A DNA stretch of 64,000 bases from Stagonosporopsis chrysanthemi (taxonomy: Eukaryota > Ascomycota > Dothideomycetes > Pleosporales > Didymellaceae): positions 434,001 to 498,000 of the forward strand of contig JAFISE010000002.1 of NCBI GenBank assembly GCA_022560025.1, in the 5' to 3' direction. The notes beneath the pieces were generated by a model that was not told where the DNA came from, ran no database searches, and saw only the letters and a list, made by a program, of their open reading frames with translations. Both the position numbers and the translations under genes were made by a program. Each line of letters begins with the position of its first letter. Position 1 is the stretch's first letter. Positions 1-10,976 of the stretch are shown piece by piece.

Positions 1-140
1 TGAACAAGGCCAAGGACGCCGTTGTCACATGTCTGAGGACCCACGACCGCAGGCCGCTGGACTGCTGGAAGGAGGTCGAGACATTCAAGCAGGAGGTCGG
101 CAGGTTAGAAAAGGAGTTTGTCGAGCGGACGATCCGATGA
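1..140 (+). CDS. MIC19: MICOS subunit MIC19 (AIM13), 3' end only
   Basis: The frame that starts at base 3 is open to the TGA at 138-140 and gives the last 45 residues of a protein cut by the window edge. The residues show a cysteine pair of the form C-x10-C, with DRRPLDCWKEVETFKQEV around the second cysteine, followed by a charged helix (GRLEKEFVERTIR). This matches the C-terminal CHCH-like domain of fungal MIC19, a peripheral inner-membrane subunit of the MICOS complex that keeps cristae junctions in shape. In that family the two cysteines are oxidised in the intermembrane space. The N-terminus and any introns lie outside the window. The call rests on a short but distinctive stretch. Confidence 0.7.
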   Translation, partial: NKAKDAVVTCLRTHDRRPLDCWKEVETFKQEVGRLEKEFVERTIR

Positions 141-686
141 GCCGCGGGCTAGGACAGCAGACGTGCTACTATGAAGCCATGACACGTGCTTGGCCAACCA
201 GGGTTCTGTACAGATAGAGTGGGCTTGTAAAAGCGTCCCATGAGCGGCTTCCTGTTTCTTCAGCTGATCGTTGATTCGTTTCCAAGCCTGTTTGTACCCC
301 GCACTCGCACACGTGTGTCTGCGTTTGACCCCCAGCCTAGTTATTTCTCTCCTCTTTCCTGTCGCCCTCACTCCTCTTTCCTGTCACCCTCACTCCTCTT
401 TCCTGTCACCCTCACTCCTCTTTCCTGTCACCCTCACTCCTCTTTCCTGTCGCCCTCACTCCTCTCACCTCTTGTGCCTTGCTCTTGCATACTCACCACC
501 CCACATTCACCATGAAATCTTTCCCGCACGCCAGGAAGTGGGGCTGCTCTGGTTTACTACGTCGCCTCGCACTACTCTGCCTTCACTCCGCCCCACGTTA
601 CAAATTTCAACAGCTGGCTCCAATACTACTCCCACCTGTGTTTCGATTTCACAGACGTCAGCACGCAAGGTAGTACAACTGGCGTG
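141..686. other. Intergenic region between MIC19 and the DNA methyltransferase
   Basis: Pyrimidine-rich promoter and 5' leader region of the downstream gene. It holds the 22-bp minisatellite listed separately. I see no coding region that I can support. Confidence 0.6.
349..458 (+). repeat. Minisatellite, five copies of a 22-bp unit
   Basis: Five head-to-tail copies of CTCCTCTTTCCTGTCRCCCT followed by CA lie at 349-370, 371-392, 393-414, 415-436 and 437-458, with a partial sixth copy after them. Copies 1 and 5 have G where copies 2-4 have A (GTCGCCC versus GTCACCC). The unit is strongly strand-biased (pyrimidines on +) and lies about 230 bp before the methyltransferase start. Confidence 0.95.
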
Positions 687-3087
687 ATGGCCGGCCGAGA
701 CCGCGATGAGAATGCCACTGATAGCGAGGACGAGTGTGTGGAAATCCAGCTGATAGACCTAAGTAAGTAAACGTTGGGATGTAGTGGATCTTCACACCAA
801 CAAAGCTTTTCCAGCGCTCGAGGAACAAGTGGAAGGGCCAGTGGACATTTATCAGTCCGCGGAAGTCTTTCCAAGTCCTGAAGTGAAGACGAGACAAACG
901 AAAAATTTACCTCAAAGGCCAGACAAGGAAATACGCCATCACAGACTGACAGATGGAACTATTATCCGTGCAGACGACTTCGTGGAACTGCGCTGCCCCG
1001 AACACCGAAAAGTAGACCCAGAGCATTCTGGGGACTACCTTCGCATCGCAAAGATCATCAAGAACACTCAGACAGGGGAATTGCTACTTCGAGGCCATCG
1101 CTTCATGCGCGAGAAGTACCTCGTCGGCAAGTCGTACATAGGGCCCAACCCGCTCTATGGCCAACAAGACCGACGTATAAACAATCGAATCGGTGCGCGG
1201 TTGAATGAGCTGACGATGCATCTCGTCATCAGAGAAGACGACAACCGTCCAGCAATTGTGCAAGGACTGGAAGACGTACCAGTTGCAATGGTCCAAAGAA
1301 AGCGAGCAATCATTCTCACGGACAAACCGTACCCTATGCTAGGGTTTCGCTACGAGCCCAGGAGTTTCTATGCGCCTGTGGCTACCGGCTCAAAGGCAGA
1401 GCAGCGCCTTCACATCTTCAAGAATGGACCACTCATCTGTAGATGGTCAAGGATATCTATCACATCGCCGAACGGAAAAGTGTACGGCAGCATGTTCAGG
1501 TATCTTTCAAAGAAGGACATTTTACATTCGCATCCCAGCCCCACATCGAGCAACAACCGTTCCGGTCCAGCCATGCCGCATCTAAGGAAACGCTCTTTAG
1601 AAGAAATGCCCAATCTAACCGTGCGAAACCCCACGCACCCATCGAAGAAAGAGCCCTACACGTTCGGGGACATGTTTTGTGGTATGGGCGGAGCCTCTCG
1701 AGGTGCGAACCAAGCTGGTCTGAACGTTGTAGCTGGTCTGGACGCAGACGAAATTGCAGTCACAGCCTGGGAGGCAAACAACCCTAACAGTATTCCGTTG
1801 TGCATGGACTCTTTTGAGTCCGTAAGGAACGGTTTCTGGAAAAGCGTCGGGAGAATTGTCATGCTGATAATATCGTTTCCATGCCAGCCGTATAGCGGTG
1901 CTCAGTAAGTTTGTCTTTCGCATTCGTTCAGCATCTTAATTAAAGTGACAGGACTCGACCGGGACAGTATAATGAGCTGAATATTGCACAGTTATACGTC
2001 ATCAAGCCTTTGATCGAATTGTTGAGGCCACGAGTAGTTATCCTTGAGAACACTTCCGGGCTAGCCAACCTTGAAAAGAACCGCAAGTATTTCAACAAGG
2101 TCCTGAACGACGTTCTTTCAGCAGGGTCAGGCTACAATCTTCGATACAAGGTTATGAACATGGCTGATTACGGTCTGCCTCAAGAACGCAAACGTCTCCT
2201 TATCATTGCAGCTAGGTATGATTGCTCAATGGCGGTTTCTGCTCATACTGATATGTCCTAGAAAAAGTGACCCGCTTCCCCCTTTCCCCAAGCCCACTCA
2301 CGGGCCCCCTGGTAGTGGACTTCAACCATACGTGAGTATTGGCGAAGCATTGAAAGTACTTGAGCGACTCGGAGCTCGTGCAGAGCAAGACCACTATCAT
2401 AGGCTTCACAAGACTGTCAGACCTGAGGCGCGATTATATGACCCATACAGCAAGTTTGTTGACTGTATCATGACAAAAGGCGTAAACAGCCTTCACTGGA
2501 GTGGCGAAACATTCACTCCACGAGAGCTTGCGCTGCTGCAGTCTCTACCATACCACCACCACTTGGCTGGCAGCTGGAGTCAAGCCATCAAGGCTATTGG
2601 AAACATGTTCCCTCCATTGATGGTGGAAAAGGTCCTCAGATTGTGCGCGCAGACCCTTGAGGCATTCGACCATGGCTTCATAGATGCAGATGAAGAGATC
2701 GACGATCTGAACATCACGTTGATCGAGAAGGGAGTTGACATTCCCGAGATTACCCACACTCCGACGTCGCTTTTCGACCTCACCAGTCGTGCCAATGACT
2801 CGCCCTACCAGTATCTTTCACGCCCCATACTCAGCGATGCAAATCACGTCGATCATTCGTCTGCCTGGGCCAAACGTAAGTTTGAGACATCCGACACGAA
2901 GGCCGAGAGCAAGCAGAAGAGAAAGGACAACAATGGCATCTTCGACGACAGTGACGACAACGGCACCCCTTCTCCTACTATACGACGCAAGAAGCGCACA
3001 CCTCCGACATCGTTAGAGGAAGCGTTCTGGAAAGACTATCGTGGCAAGACACTCGTGCTTTCGGACAGTGAGGAAGACACTGTGTGA
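687..3087 (+). CDS. C5-cytosine DNA methyltransferase, RID/Masc1-like
   Basis: Exons 687-762, 815-1904, 1952-2215 and 2262-3087 (introns 52, 47 and 46 nt) give 751 residues. The catalytic motifs are in order: motif I DMFCGMGGASRGA near residue 311, motif IV SFPCQPYSGAQ near 382 with the nucleophile Cys, motif VI ENTSGL near 422, motif VIII GLPQERKRLL near 465, and motif X GNMFPPLMVEKV near 591. The N-terminal 300 residues contain a BAH-like stretch. The tail is acidic and Lys-rich, as in a nuclear protein. The enzyme would transfer a methyl group from AdoMet to C5 of cytosine. Size and layout fit the filamentous-fungal RID/Masc1 group, which is tied to repeat-induced point mutation and premeiotic methylation, better than the longer DIM-2 group. 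I chose the ATG at 687 because it joins in frame to exon 2. Motif VI reads ENT, between the usual ENV and the EQT of RID. Confidence 0.88.
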
Positions 3088-3415
3088 TTGCAAAGGGGCT
3101 CGCAAAGACATGCCTTTGAGTCATAGCAATTGTGAGCTGGGGGGTTAAGCATGCGGGTCAGAATCTTATGTCTGCAAATCTATGCATAGCCAAAGAAAGC
3201 GCATTAACAATATTACGTGCACTACTGCCACAATTATGCAAACAAGTAACGCAAATAATGCCTTGAGTTTAAGTTACTATTGAAGTTATGACTATCAGCT
3301 GTTTGAGCTGTGCTAATGCCACGACAATGCAGTGTGTAGTCCTCCCTAGGTCTAAGCGAAATACTGTTACAAACATGGGTATCATCAAGTCGTCCATCAT
3401 CTTTGCTGAGCGGAA
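3088..3415. other. Convergent intergenic region
   Basis: A 3'-to-3' spacer between the methyltransferase and the minus-strand 2EXR gene. It is AT-richer than its surroundings and has no coding signal. Confidence 0.5.
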
Positions 3416-4336
3416 TCACTTCATCATCTCCACCACGCGCCTCGCTTCCTGCACAACACCGACTGACTCCCGACGCTGTTCACCCAAAGCTATGAAACCA
3501 GACTCGTTCGCCTCCTCCTCCTCAGCTTCATCCAGCTCATCCTCACTGAGCCCCTCCAACATCGCCTTGATCTTGATCTCACTCCGCGCAAACACCGTCT
3601 GACACGCCAGAAACAAAAGCCCTCTCTTGCACAGCTCCTCCTTCTCAACCCTGTAATTGAAATCCGACTCCGGAAACGCAAAAGCCACTGCCACATTCCG
3701 CACGGCAACAAGATTCGACACGGCGTTCCTGAACCGCACATTCCCTTCAATGACATGGAACGCCGTCAACACCTTCTTCACGTCTAACGAGTCGTCTAGA
3801 CTCTCGTCGTCCGACGCCAGCACGCCAAACACTTCGTCACTGAAGCTTGCGTACCGCCGCGTATCCGCCGTGAAGCTGAGGCTCAGCAGCGTCGACTCGA
3901 CGAAGCCGAGTACGTGCGTTAGGTTCATGATGTATCGCTCTGCGGCGGGGCAGATGGGCTTCCAGCCGCCGATGCCGGGCTCCGTCTTGAGCTCTTTGGG
4001 GTAGAACAACGGGTCGATTTCGAGGTGCCGGATCAGTGGGAGGTCGCGTGCTTGCAGTGGGGGCTCGAAGGCGCCGCAGCCGTCGAGGTCGTTGTCACTC
4101 TTGCTGGGGAGCGAGGTGATGTAGAAGGTGTTCTTGCCGAAGAAGGCGTTCCGGGCTTCGGCGTGGATTTGCCTGTTGACGCGCAGGATCTTGGTGTCTA
4201 GGCCATATCGTGTGTTTCGTCGGGCGGCGACGCCCTTCAGGGGTTGGTCGGCAACGAGGAGGTAGTCGTAGATGCGTAGCCGGAGCTCAGGCGGGAGCAT
4301 GTCTAGCAGAGGGGACTTCATCGTAGCGGATGCCAT
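3416..4336 (-). CDS. 2EXR domain protein
   Basis: A single-exon gene of 306 residues. I place the start at the ATG at 4336; an upstream TTG in frame is not a likely start. Near the N-terminus LPPELRLRIYDYLL is followed by ILRVNRQIHAEARNAFFGKN. These are the two ExR-type half motifs of the 2EXR family, which is greatly expanded in filamentous ascomycetes and has no established biochemical role. The first motif looks like a short F-box helix, so binding to another protein is a common guess. The C-terminal third is acidic (about residues 265-280, a run of Asp/Glu). No signal peptide or membrane segment is visible. Confidence 0.8.
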   Translation of the reverse strand: MASATMKSPLLDMLPPELRLRIYDYLLVADQPLKGVAARRNTRYGLDTKILRVNRQIHAEARNAFFGKNTFYITSLPSKSDNDLDGCGAFEPPLQARDLPLIRHLEIDPLFYPKELKTEPGIGGWKPICPAAERYIMNLTHVLGFVESTLLSLSFTADTRRYASFSDEVFGVLASDDESLDDSLDVKKVLTAFHVIEGNVRFRNAVSNLVAVRNVAVAFAFPESDFNYRVEKEELCKRGLLFLACQTVFARSEIKIKAMLEGLSEDELDEAEEEEANESGFIALGEQRRESVGVVQEARRVVEMMK

Positions 4337-4618
4337 GCTCAAGTACGGGAGGTCTGCAACTGGCGCAATGGGGAAGCAGGTCGCTGCTGCTGCCGAGCAA
4401 TGGGGAATAGCGAGTATGTATACTTCGGAGCGGACGTGGTATTTGAATCAAGGCTCCACCAAGCCTTTTCTTTCTTCGACGGTTCTAAACCTCGCATGGA
4501 CGCAGATATCTACACAACAAAGGCTATAGACCCAGGAGAAAAAAACAAGCCACAGCCCAGGGCGCAACAGGGCCTTTGTACTTTTTTTGTAAAAGACTTG
4601 CATCCCCAGGCTGCCCAA

Positions 4619-4636
4619 GGCGCTTTTAAAAGCGCC
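4619..4636. repeat. Perfect 18-bp palindrome
   Basis: GGCGCTTTTAAAAGCGCC is exactly self-complementary. It covers the stop codon of the minus-strand 145-residue frame and could form a hairpin in the 3' region of that transcript. Confidence 0.8.
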
Positions 4637-5063
4637 GCACCCACAAATCCCCCGTCCGATGGGTGCCCGTCCACTCGCCAACCCTTCCCACCGGACGCCC
4701 GTCATCCGCATACCTAGGCTCCTTGCACTCGCAGAACCTACCGTTCAGGAAGGGCGTCTCTAACGAGCATGGGAATCCACTCGCCCACATGACCGACCGC
4801 CGTTGCAGATCGGCGTATCCCTGCCACGGAAGTGCTCCGCACGCTGTCAGCCGTAGCTGGGGGCGCGCTGGCGCGTTTCCAGAAGCTTTCTCGAACGGCG
4901 GAGCAAGCGCTAAAGCTGCACCGAACAAAGCGATAACGGTGAGGCGCCATGCGGATGCACTGTGAAGGTCAGAGGCGCGGGATGATGCGACGTCGAGGCG
5001 AGCACGAGGCATACAGACGAGCCGCCTAGCGCCAGAGTTTCTGTGACTGGGGCCGTGAAACAT
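4626..5063 (-). CDS. Small hypothetical membrane or secreted protein
   Basis: An uninterrupted frame of 145 codons from the ATG at 5063; a second in-frame ATG gives MPRARLDVAS. After 40-45 residues there is a hydrophobic stretch (RLTVIALFGAALALAPPF) that could be a signal anchor. The part after it is rich in Trp, Gly and Arg and has four cysteines (TACGALPW, GFPCS, FCECKEP). I do not recognise a family. Codon use and the spacing of aromatic and cysteine residues look more protein-like than other open frames nearby. The plus strand also carries an open frame here, so the call is tentative. Confidence 0.4.
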   Translation of the reverse strand: MFHGPSHRNSGARRLVCMPRARLDVASSRASDLHSASAWRLTVIALFGAALALAPPFEKASGNAPARPQLRLTACGALPWQGYADLQRRSVMWASGFPCSLETPFLNGRFCECKEPRYADDGRPVGRVGEWTGTHRTGDLWVRRF

Positions 5064-6278
5064 GTGGTTTTTTCGCTTTCGCCGTTACAATACCTTGTCC
5101 GGCATGCCTGGGGATCTGGTTCGTCGCTTTATATTCCCGGCGTCGGTCGCGCTCGGCGAGAGCTCAGTGCGCAGTGAAGACCGCTCCCTCACGCCTGCCC
5201 TTCTGTTTGGTACTCGGCAGCGCACAGTCTTGTTGTTCATAACGGCGAAGCAGGCTAACTGGCCGTACGGGCTTGGGCGCCTCAGCAGTCAAAGCTCGTA
5301 TCGAAATCGCAAACTCACCAGCCTCGAACGTTGCAACGAGTTAGCTCGCGTCAAGCCGCACTGCGGGAGCACACGTGGGGGTCTAGCATGGCTGCAGATC
5401 GCCACTGGTCGGTGATCCAGACACCAGCCACTGCGGTCCGAGATGCTTCCGCGGCACTGTGTGCGGATGGGCTTCCTGTCATTTCACGCCCTGCCCGAGC
5501 ACTTCATGCATATGCAGCGTTGTGTGTACAGCAGCACGCACTCGTCTCGACTCGATTCGACTCGGCTCGACTCGATTCGACTCAACGGCGTCGTAAGCAC
5601 AGCATGTATTCCTCGTATCTGTGACTGCTTAGGTCTCTCTCTGCCCTACAACTAGCCGGGCTGCCTAACGTTTCAGGCTTTCGACTAAACCCACGCTACC
5701 ACCATGAGCAGCATCCATTTTCGTCTCAATGGAACAGTGTGTCGTCGGACTCAACTCCGCCTCGCATGATCAAAGAAATCGTTGGCCTGGTAAGACGATG
5801 ACAGAGACGGTCCGACGGTCCAAATTATGCGCCTGATTAGGCCGAGTCTCGTGACATGTTGTGGGTGGGGGAAGGCGAGCCGATTACAGGATGCGCTGTC
5901 AAATTGCTCTGGAGAGCTCCGGCGGACTGTAGCTCTGTCAGCAAAAGGCGCTGGGAGTGCCCGCTTAATTATGTATGGTGCTATTGTGAAGTGTGTAGAA
6001 TTGACCACTGCTATGTAGCTCTCCATTAGCTCAGTGATCTTGCAAGAGACGAGGAAAAGCAATTATCATAAGGTTTCTCCGTTCTGGACACTGATGTCAT
6101 CAAAGCTAAGCATAGCGTCTCAAGGGAATTTGTCATGATCCCTTCATTCATTGCTCATCAATCGTCAATCGTCCCTGTCTACGATCATGCCAGAACGATA
6201 AATCTGCAGTATAACAATATGCCAAAGCTAGTCGTACAGTCATTCATTCATCCAGCTACATTTGGTAGCGAATCATCA
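5064..6278. other. Intergenic region
   Basis: 1.2 kb without a supportable gene. It contains the decamer repeat at 5541-5583 and AT-richer sequence around 5700-6250 that probably includes the 3' UTR of the next minus-strand gene. Confidence 0.5.
5541..5583 (+). repeat. Four tandem decamers CTCGNNTCGA
   Basis: Four adjacent 10-bp units (CTCGTCTCGA, CTCGATTCGA, CTCGGCTCGA, CTCGATTCGA) plus CTC. Units 2 and 4 are identical. Confidence 0.9.
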
Positions 6279-8288
6279 TTAGTCTCTCCTCTTGACCGTC
6301 TTCTTTCTGCGCTGAACCACAGGTGATCCGTCCCCCTCAGAACCGGACTCGGTGAAATAATCATACTCCTCATGAACCTTGTACCCACGATCGGGCCGTC
6401 GGCTGTCTCGACTCCTGTCACGGCGTCGACGGCGATCATCGCTGTCGTAGAGGCTGTCACTGTCGTAGTGTCGGTCGCGGTCGTCTCGCTCATCGCGCCG
6501 ACTGCGGTCGCTGCGGTCCTCGCGGTCGTCTCGTCCACGAGACTTTGAGCGAAAGCGGTCAATAATACTTCGGCTTCTAGCTCGGAGACCGCCTCCACTC
6601 TTCCGGTCTGGACTGCGGGGTCGGTTATCGTGTCTTCGGTGTCGAGACCGCGAACGAGACCGCGACGGGAGTTGTCCATGCTCGTGTTTTGCCCTGCATT
6701 CGTATCAGCCTCCATCACACCGCTCTTCTGAAAGTAGAACAAACCTGTCAACGTTCCTGGCAGCGATCGCCTGTCCACCGAGCGCACCGGCCGCAGCCCC
6801 TGCTAGCATTGTCAGTCTACTTCTACCTGCAGCTCTGCCGGCAAAGCCTCCCGCCAACGCACCAGCCACTGTAGCACCGAGGTTCTTCTTCCGCAGATCC
6901 ATGTCATCGAATCTTTCACGCATGTCAGACATACGCGACTTTTCACGACGAGAACTGCGGGAATCTGCAGACCTAGCTCTATGCCGATGTTCTCGGCGGT
7001 CGTGCTTGGTGCTGCTACGGTGGCTACTAGAATGGCGGTCGTCGTGCGGGGTAATTTGCTGGTCAGAGCTTCGAGGGCTGTAGGCAGAATGATACTGGCT
7101 TTGGTCGAAAGAAGGCTGAGAGCGCGATTGTTGGCGGTAAAACGGCGGCGGTGAGGCATAACCGTTCACATGGGCGTATGCAGGGTCTTGGGGAGCATAT
7201 GCTGCAGGGTCCTGAGGAGCGAATGCTGCAGGGTCCTGAGGAGCATATGCGGCAGGGTTGTACGGAGGATACCGCGCCTGGGCCCCAGATGGTGAGTTTG
7301 GCCCAACAGGCGGAGGCGGGATCGGGCCTGCGGGCGAAGGAGCGTAGCCAGGTCCGGGAGTATAACGTGCAGCAGATGCTGACCGAGCTTGTGGCATGTG
7401 ACCTGCTTTTGCATGCTGGATTTCCTCGTAGCGATGCGCTGCTTCACTTCCATATGCCACTGCTGGTGGAGAAGTACCATCTCTGTTGATGGGTGGTTGT
7501 GTTGAGTACGGTTGACTGTACACAGGCTGAGGAGTGTTAGTAGGTGGGCGCCGCAATACTGCCGCAAGAGGCGGCTCATAGGAAGGCGTAAAAGAAGCTG
7601 AGACAGGTGTACCACGACGAAGGTGGTCGAACAAATGAGGCTGTAGACCAGCAAAAGGAGATTGCGCGTACGAAGGCGGCCTGTTCAGTAGCGGCGGTGG
7701 ACAAGAGCCCACCGGCGTTTGAAGAGACGGCATCATCGGAACTGTCGCGCTTCGAGAACGGAAGAAGTTATTTACCTGCGGTGGATAGCCTGCCTGGGGC
7801 TGAGCCGATGTTGGTCGATAGTCATCCTGGCCCGACCTAAAAGCATATTCCTGGGAACTGTACGGCGCATACTCGGACGTTGGCGGTGGTGGAAAATATG
7901 GTGCTTGGCTCTGTCCCTGTCCCGCGTATGGCATGTTTTTGTCGTTGTATTCTTCGGACACGTCTCTACCACGCTGGGTGTCCCGTCCACGACTCATACT
8001 CCTGCTAGTGCTTCTGGCCGTGCTTTTTCGGCGTCTGCGCTCTCTTCTGCGTTCGTCCTCACGGTCAGGATCGCCACCACTACAGTCCGAATACTCGCGT
8101 TGCAGGCTTTGCTCCCGTCGCGATCGCTCGCTGTCGCGTCTGCTCTTCTCCTTGGGTGGTGATCGGCTTTTCTTGCCCTTCTTTTTCTCCTCTTCAGGCT
8201 TGAAGAACCCGCCTGGAATCTTTTCGAAGAATTTGTCTGGTATCTGTTCTGCACCGTAACCGAGCGCCTTGAACGCAAGAACAGACAT
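6279..8288 (-). CDS. Pro/Tyr-rich protein with glycine-zipper segment and RS/RD-rich tail
   Basis: Exons 8288-6745 and 6693-6279 on the minus strand (51-nt intron with a GTTTGT donor and GCAG acceptor) give 652 residues. Order: a conserved-looking N-terminus (MSVLAFKALGYGAEQIPDKF), a Lys/Arg/Ser-rich stretch to about residue 100, a long Pro/Tyr/Gln-rich low-complexity region with octapeptide repeats (APQDPAAY/F), a glycine-zipper segment of about 40 residues (LGATVAGALAGGFAG, then LTMLAGAAAGALGGQAIAARN), and a tail packed with RS, RD and DR dipeptides. The glycine zipper could pack in a membrane or form a helical hairpin. The charged flanks resemble splicing-factor tails. The function is unknown. 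The exon junction is supported by the smooth change from AARNVDR to the RSRSRSRSRH tail. Confidence 0.75.
7180..7251 (-). repeat. Three 24-bp coding repeats
   Basis: Three head-to-tail 24-bp units at 7180-7203, 7204-7227 and 7228-7251 encode the APQDPAAY/F octapeptides of the surrounding minus-strand gene. Confidence 0.9.
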
Positions 8289-9794
8289 CTTTCTATGGGG
8301 CGCACGCCAGGACGTTGGATGGCGTAGCCAGGTGTGTGACGTAAGGCAGGCTGAGCGATCACGGCTGTGATTGGGCGATACCCGGTGGGCGATATACGCG
8401 GAAGCGCGAGACTTGGTGAGTGGTAGCGTGTGGGTAAGACCGTAGTAGTAGTTAGCCGTCTGAAGGGTCGTGTATGAACAATATAGATCTGAGGTGTGGG
8501 GAGGGGGTCTTCAGGAGGTTGGAGTCGTGTTGCGGTTGCGGGTGTAAAGGCCTAGTAAGGTATAACAACTCAAGCGGCAGGCACATTCTCGCGAGCCCTC
8601 GTACGGAAGCAATTGTACCAGCAGGGGACTTGCGCTTCAAAATCGTAGGTCACGATAGCTGTGATTTGTCGCACGCAACATGGAGATCGAGCATGACATC
8701 ATATGTGTTCGTCACCGCCTGAGGCTTGCGCCTGGATTGTACGCTTAGGACGCGAAGAGCCGCAGATCTCCCCATCTGCTGGCCCTTTCCCTTGCATAGA
8801 AATTCGTTTCGATCAACCACATGAAGGTCGCACTCTGTCCCCGCTGCAGAGGCGTGTTGTGTATCGTAATTCTTCCGCGGGAATATCTAATCGTGTTCTT
8901 ACACAAAGCTATGACGTCGTGTTACTTACAAGCCACCTGGGATGATCTCGTGGACACTTGCAGCTTAAAGTAGAAGAAAGCACGCATTGTGCCGCGGCAA
9001 TCATCAAATCGACACTCGGAGAATACGCGGGCGAAAAGCTTGTCCCTGAGTACCATCCAATCTTTATGCAGGGCACACGGGTTGACAGGGGACATCGTAA
9101 GACGTGAGACAGTGCACTTATGCGTTGTCCAAGTTCATTCGCATGTAGAGCAGCCATTCGCAAAGGCGTGGATTTGCACGATGACGACTGGTTTCAACAT
9201 CAATTCTACCGTCTCCTTCTGCGTGACCATGCCTCTGGTGTTGCGTAGAAGGCGGGCCAGATACTCTGCTCTTGTTTCATCTACGCGTCTTTTGCAGGAG
9301 TTACCGGGGTACTCTAGGCGGCTTTTGATATATGATAAGAGAAAATGGAGTCTTGTGAGTAGCACATGGCTCTGCAAGTTATAATTCATTTACTTTGAAA
9401 TACTTCATTAAAACTATGTGGCTTGGAGTTGCAGCCTGTTTTATTGCGCAACCCAAAAGCTGGCGTAGTAGTCAGCGTTTAGTTCTTCGGTGTACACCAG
9501 AAATATCCAACCAGGAAGATAAATATGGCTCATTGTTTCCAAGGTCTCCACTGTACATTTGTCGGAAGTGCGGATCTGTCCCATCTGTAGCCAGTCGTCT
9601 GCGTACGTACCGTCGCCTGCATGTAACTGTTCATCTCACATCGACATGCTTGTCTATAAGCCCTGCGGCAGCGTCACTCGATACGAGCAGAGAATGCATG
9701 ACAAGCCAAGGGTATCTCCATTTCAGTAGCACCCGAGCTCTACGAAACATGCGCTAACATAGGACACTGGCTCAGGAGCGGTTCAAAGGTTCTC
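8289..9794. other. Intergenic region
   Basis: 1.5 kb upstream of the glycine-zipper gene and downstream of the PIP-kinase-like gene. The open frames here are short, mostly lack ATG starts and look like chance. No RNA gene recognised. Confidence 0.45.
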
Positions 9795-10976
9795 TTAAAC
9801 AGCCTGAGCCCCATGCTGTGGGCTTCTGATCTCGCCCGAGGGTCGTCCAGAGCTGTCCGGGACTTCGATCATGTCTTCCACCATACCCAAGAACCTCTGC
9901 CGATACTCGTCACTGTTTGTAGTGATGCTCATTGGCCCATGGTCTTTGCCGAATTTGAGAGCGTTGTACAGCTTCACCAAGCCGGTGAAAGCATGTGCTT
10001 GCAACGCATCTTTTGACCAGAAGAAGTCCAGTACAATGACTCGATACACCCATTTGCCGTCTCTTGAGACGATGCCGGTACGCCAGGTGGATCCATGCCC
10101 TGGCGGATTTGGGACTTTGCGTGTGCCATAGTCCAAGTCTGCGGGATAGCGAACTAAGAAAAGCGAGTAATCAACGGCATTGTTTTCCTGCAGCAGCTTA
10201 CTGTCGTTCGATAATTGCGCCATGAGCTCTTCTTTCTGGTCGACAGTGACACTGATCTTGTCTTTGAACTCATCAATGAGACGATCTTTGACGCTCTCTG
10301 GTGCTAATCTACCACCAGCAATGTCCCTCTCTGGGAAGAAGTAGTCGTTCGGTTTCAGGTCGAACGACTCCCACCGCTTTTGATTGCTTTCACTGCAGCT
10401 GGACTTCCCATGCAGTATGTTCTCCATCACAATATGGTGACTGGGAGCAGCACCAATTATAGCACCTAGTGTCGTTGTCGGGCAATAGAGAAAGTCTGTG
10501 ATGCGGACAAGGAGGGAGTCTTTGTAAAATTGCATGTGCTCGACATACGGGTCTAGAAGTCTTTGGCGAAAGAATGACTGCTCGAATTGACGTGGAAGTG
10601 ACTTGACGAGGAATTTCGAATTTGGTGTCGTGAAGAATGTCTAAGCTCTATTAGTCGAGAATCATGCATCGGTTTATCCTTCACGAACAGAGCCAGAATA
10701 TCCCAGATCTCCAACCGACTCCAGGTCCGTTCTTTTTGACGATGATGGACTCCTGAAGCTCTCGGTATACTCTTCCTCGTCAATTTGCCACGACTCGATC
10801 CTGAGTTTCTTGAATAGTTTACCACGATAGCGAGCAAGGGTGAGCTGGAAGAGGGAGAAGAAGGCGAAGATGCGCGCAAGCAGACCTGGCTGTGCATTTT
10901 CATCATTGCTCACAGGCTTAGCGACGAATATGGCGCGCAAAATCGAAGTGCTGATTAGGCGCTGTCGGCGGCCCAT
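9795..10976 (-). CDS. Phosphatidylinositol-phosphate-kinase-like protein
   Basis: Exons 10976-10689 and 10640-9795 (48-nt intron, donor GTTCGT, acceptor TTAG) give 377 residues from the first in-frame ATG. Across the junction the protein reads GYSGS then TFFTTPNSKFLVKSLPR, the glycine-turn and Lys-containing strand typical of the PIPK fold (compare the SGSxFFxTxDxKFxIKTI pattern). Further on are DYSLFLVRYP (PIPK family DYSLL), VLDFFWSKDALQ in place of the metal-binding IID region, and ITTNSDEYRQRFLGMVEDM, the usual C-terminal PIPK helix. It is much shorter than Mss4-type kinases and lacks a long lipid-specificity region. It is therefore a compact PIPK-like protein, and activity toward phosphoinositides is only inferred. 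Confidence 0.75.

Noticed and set aside
349..458. CRISPR-like array
   Set aside because: The units are contiguous with no spacers, and this is a eukaryotic genome; it is a minisatellite.
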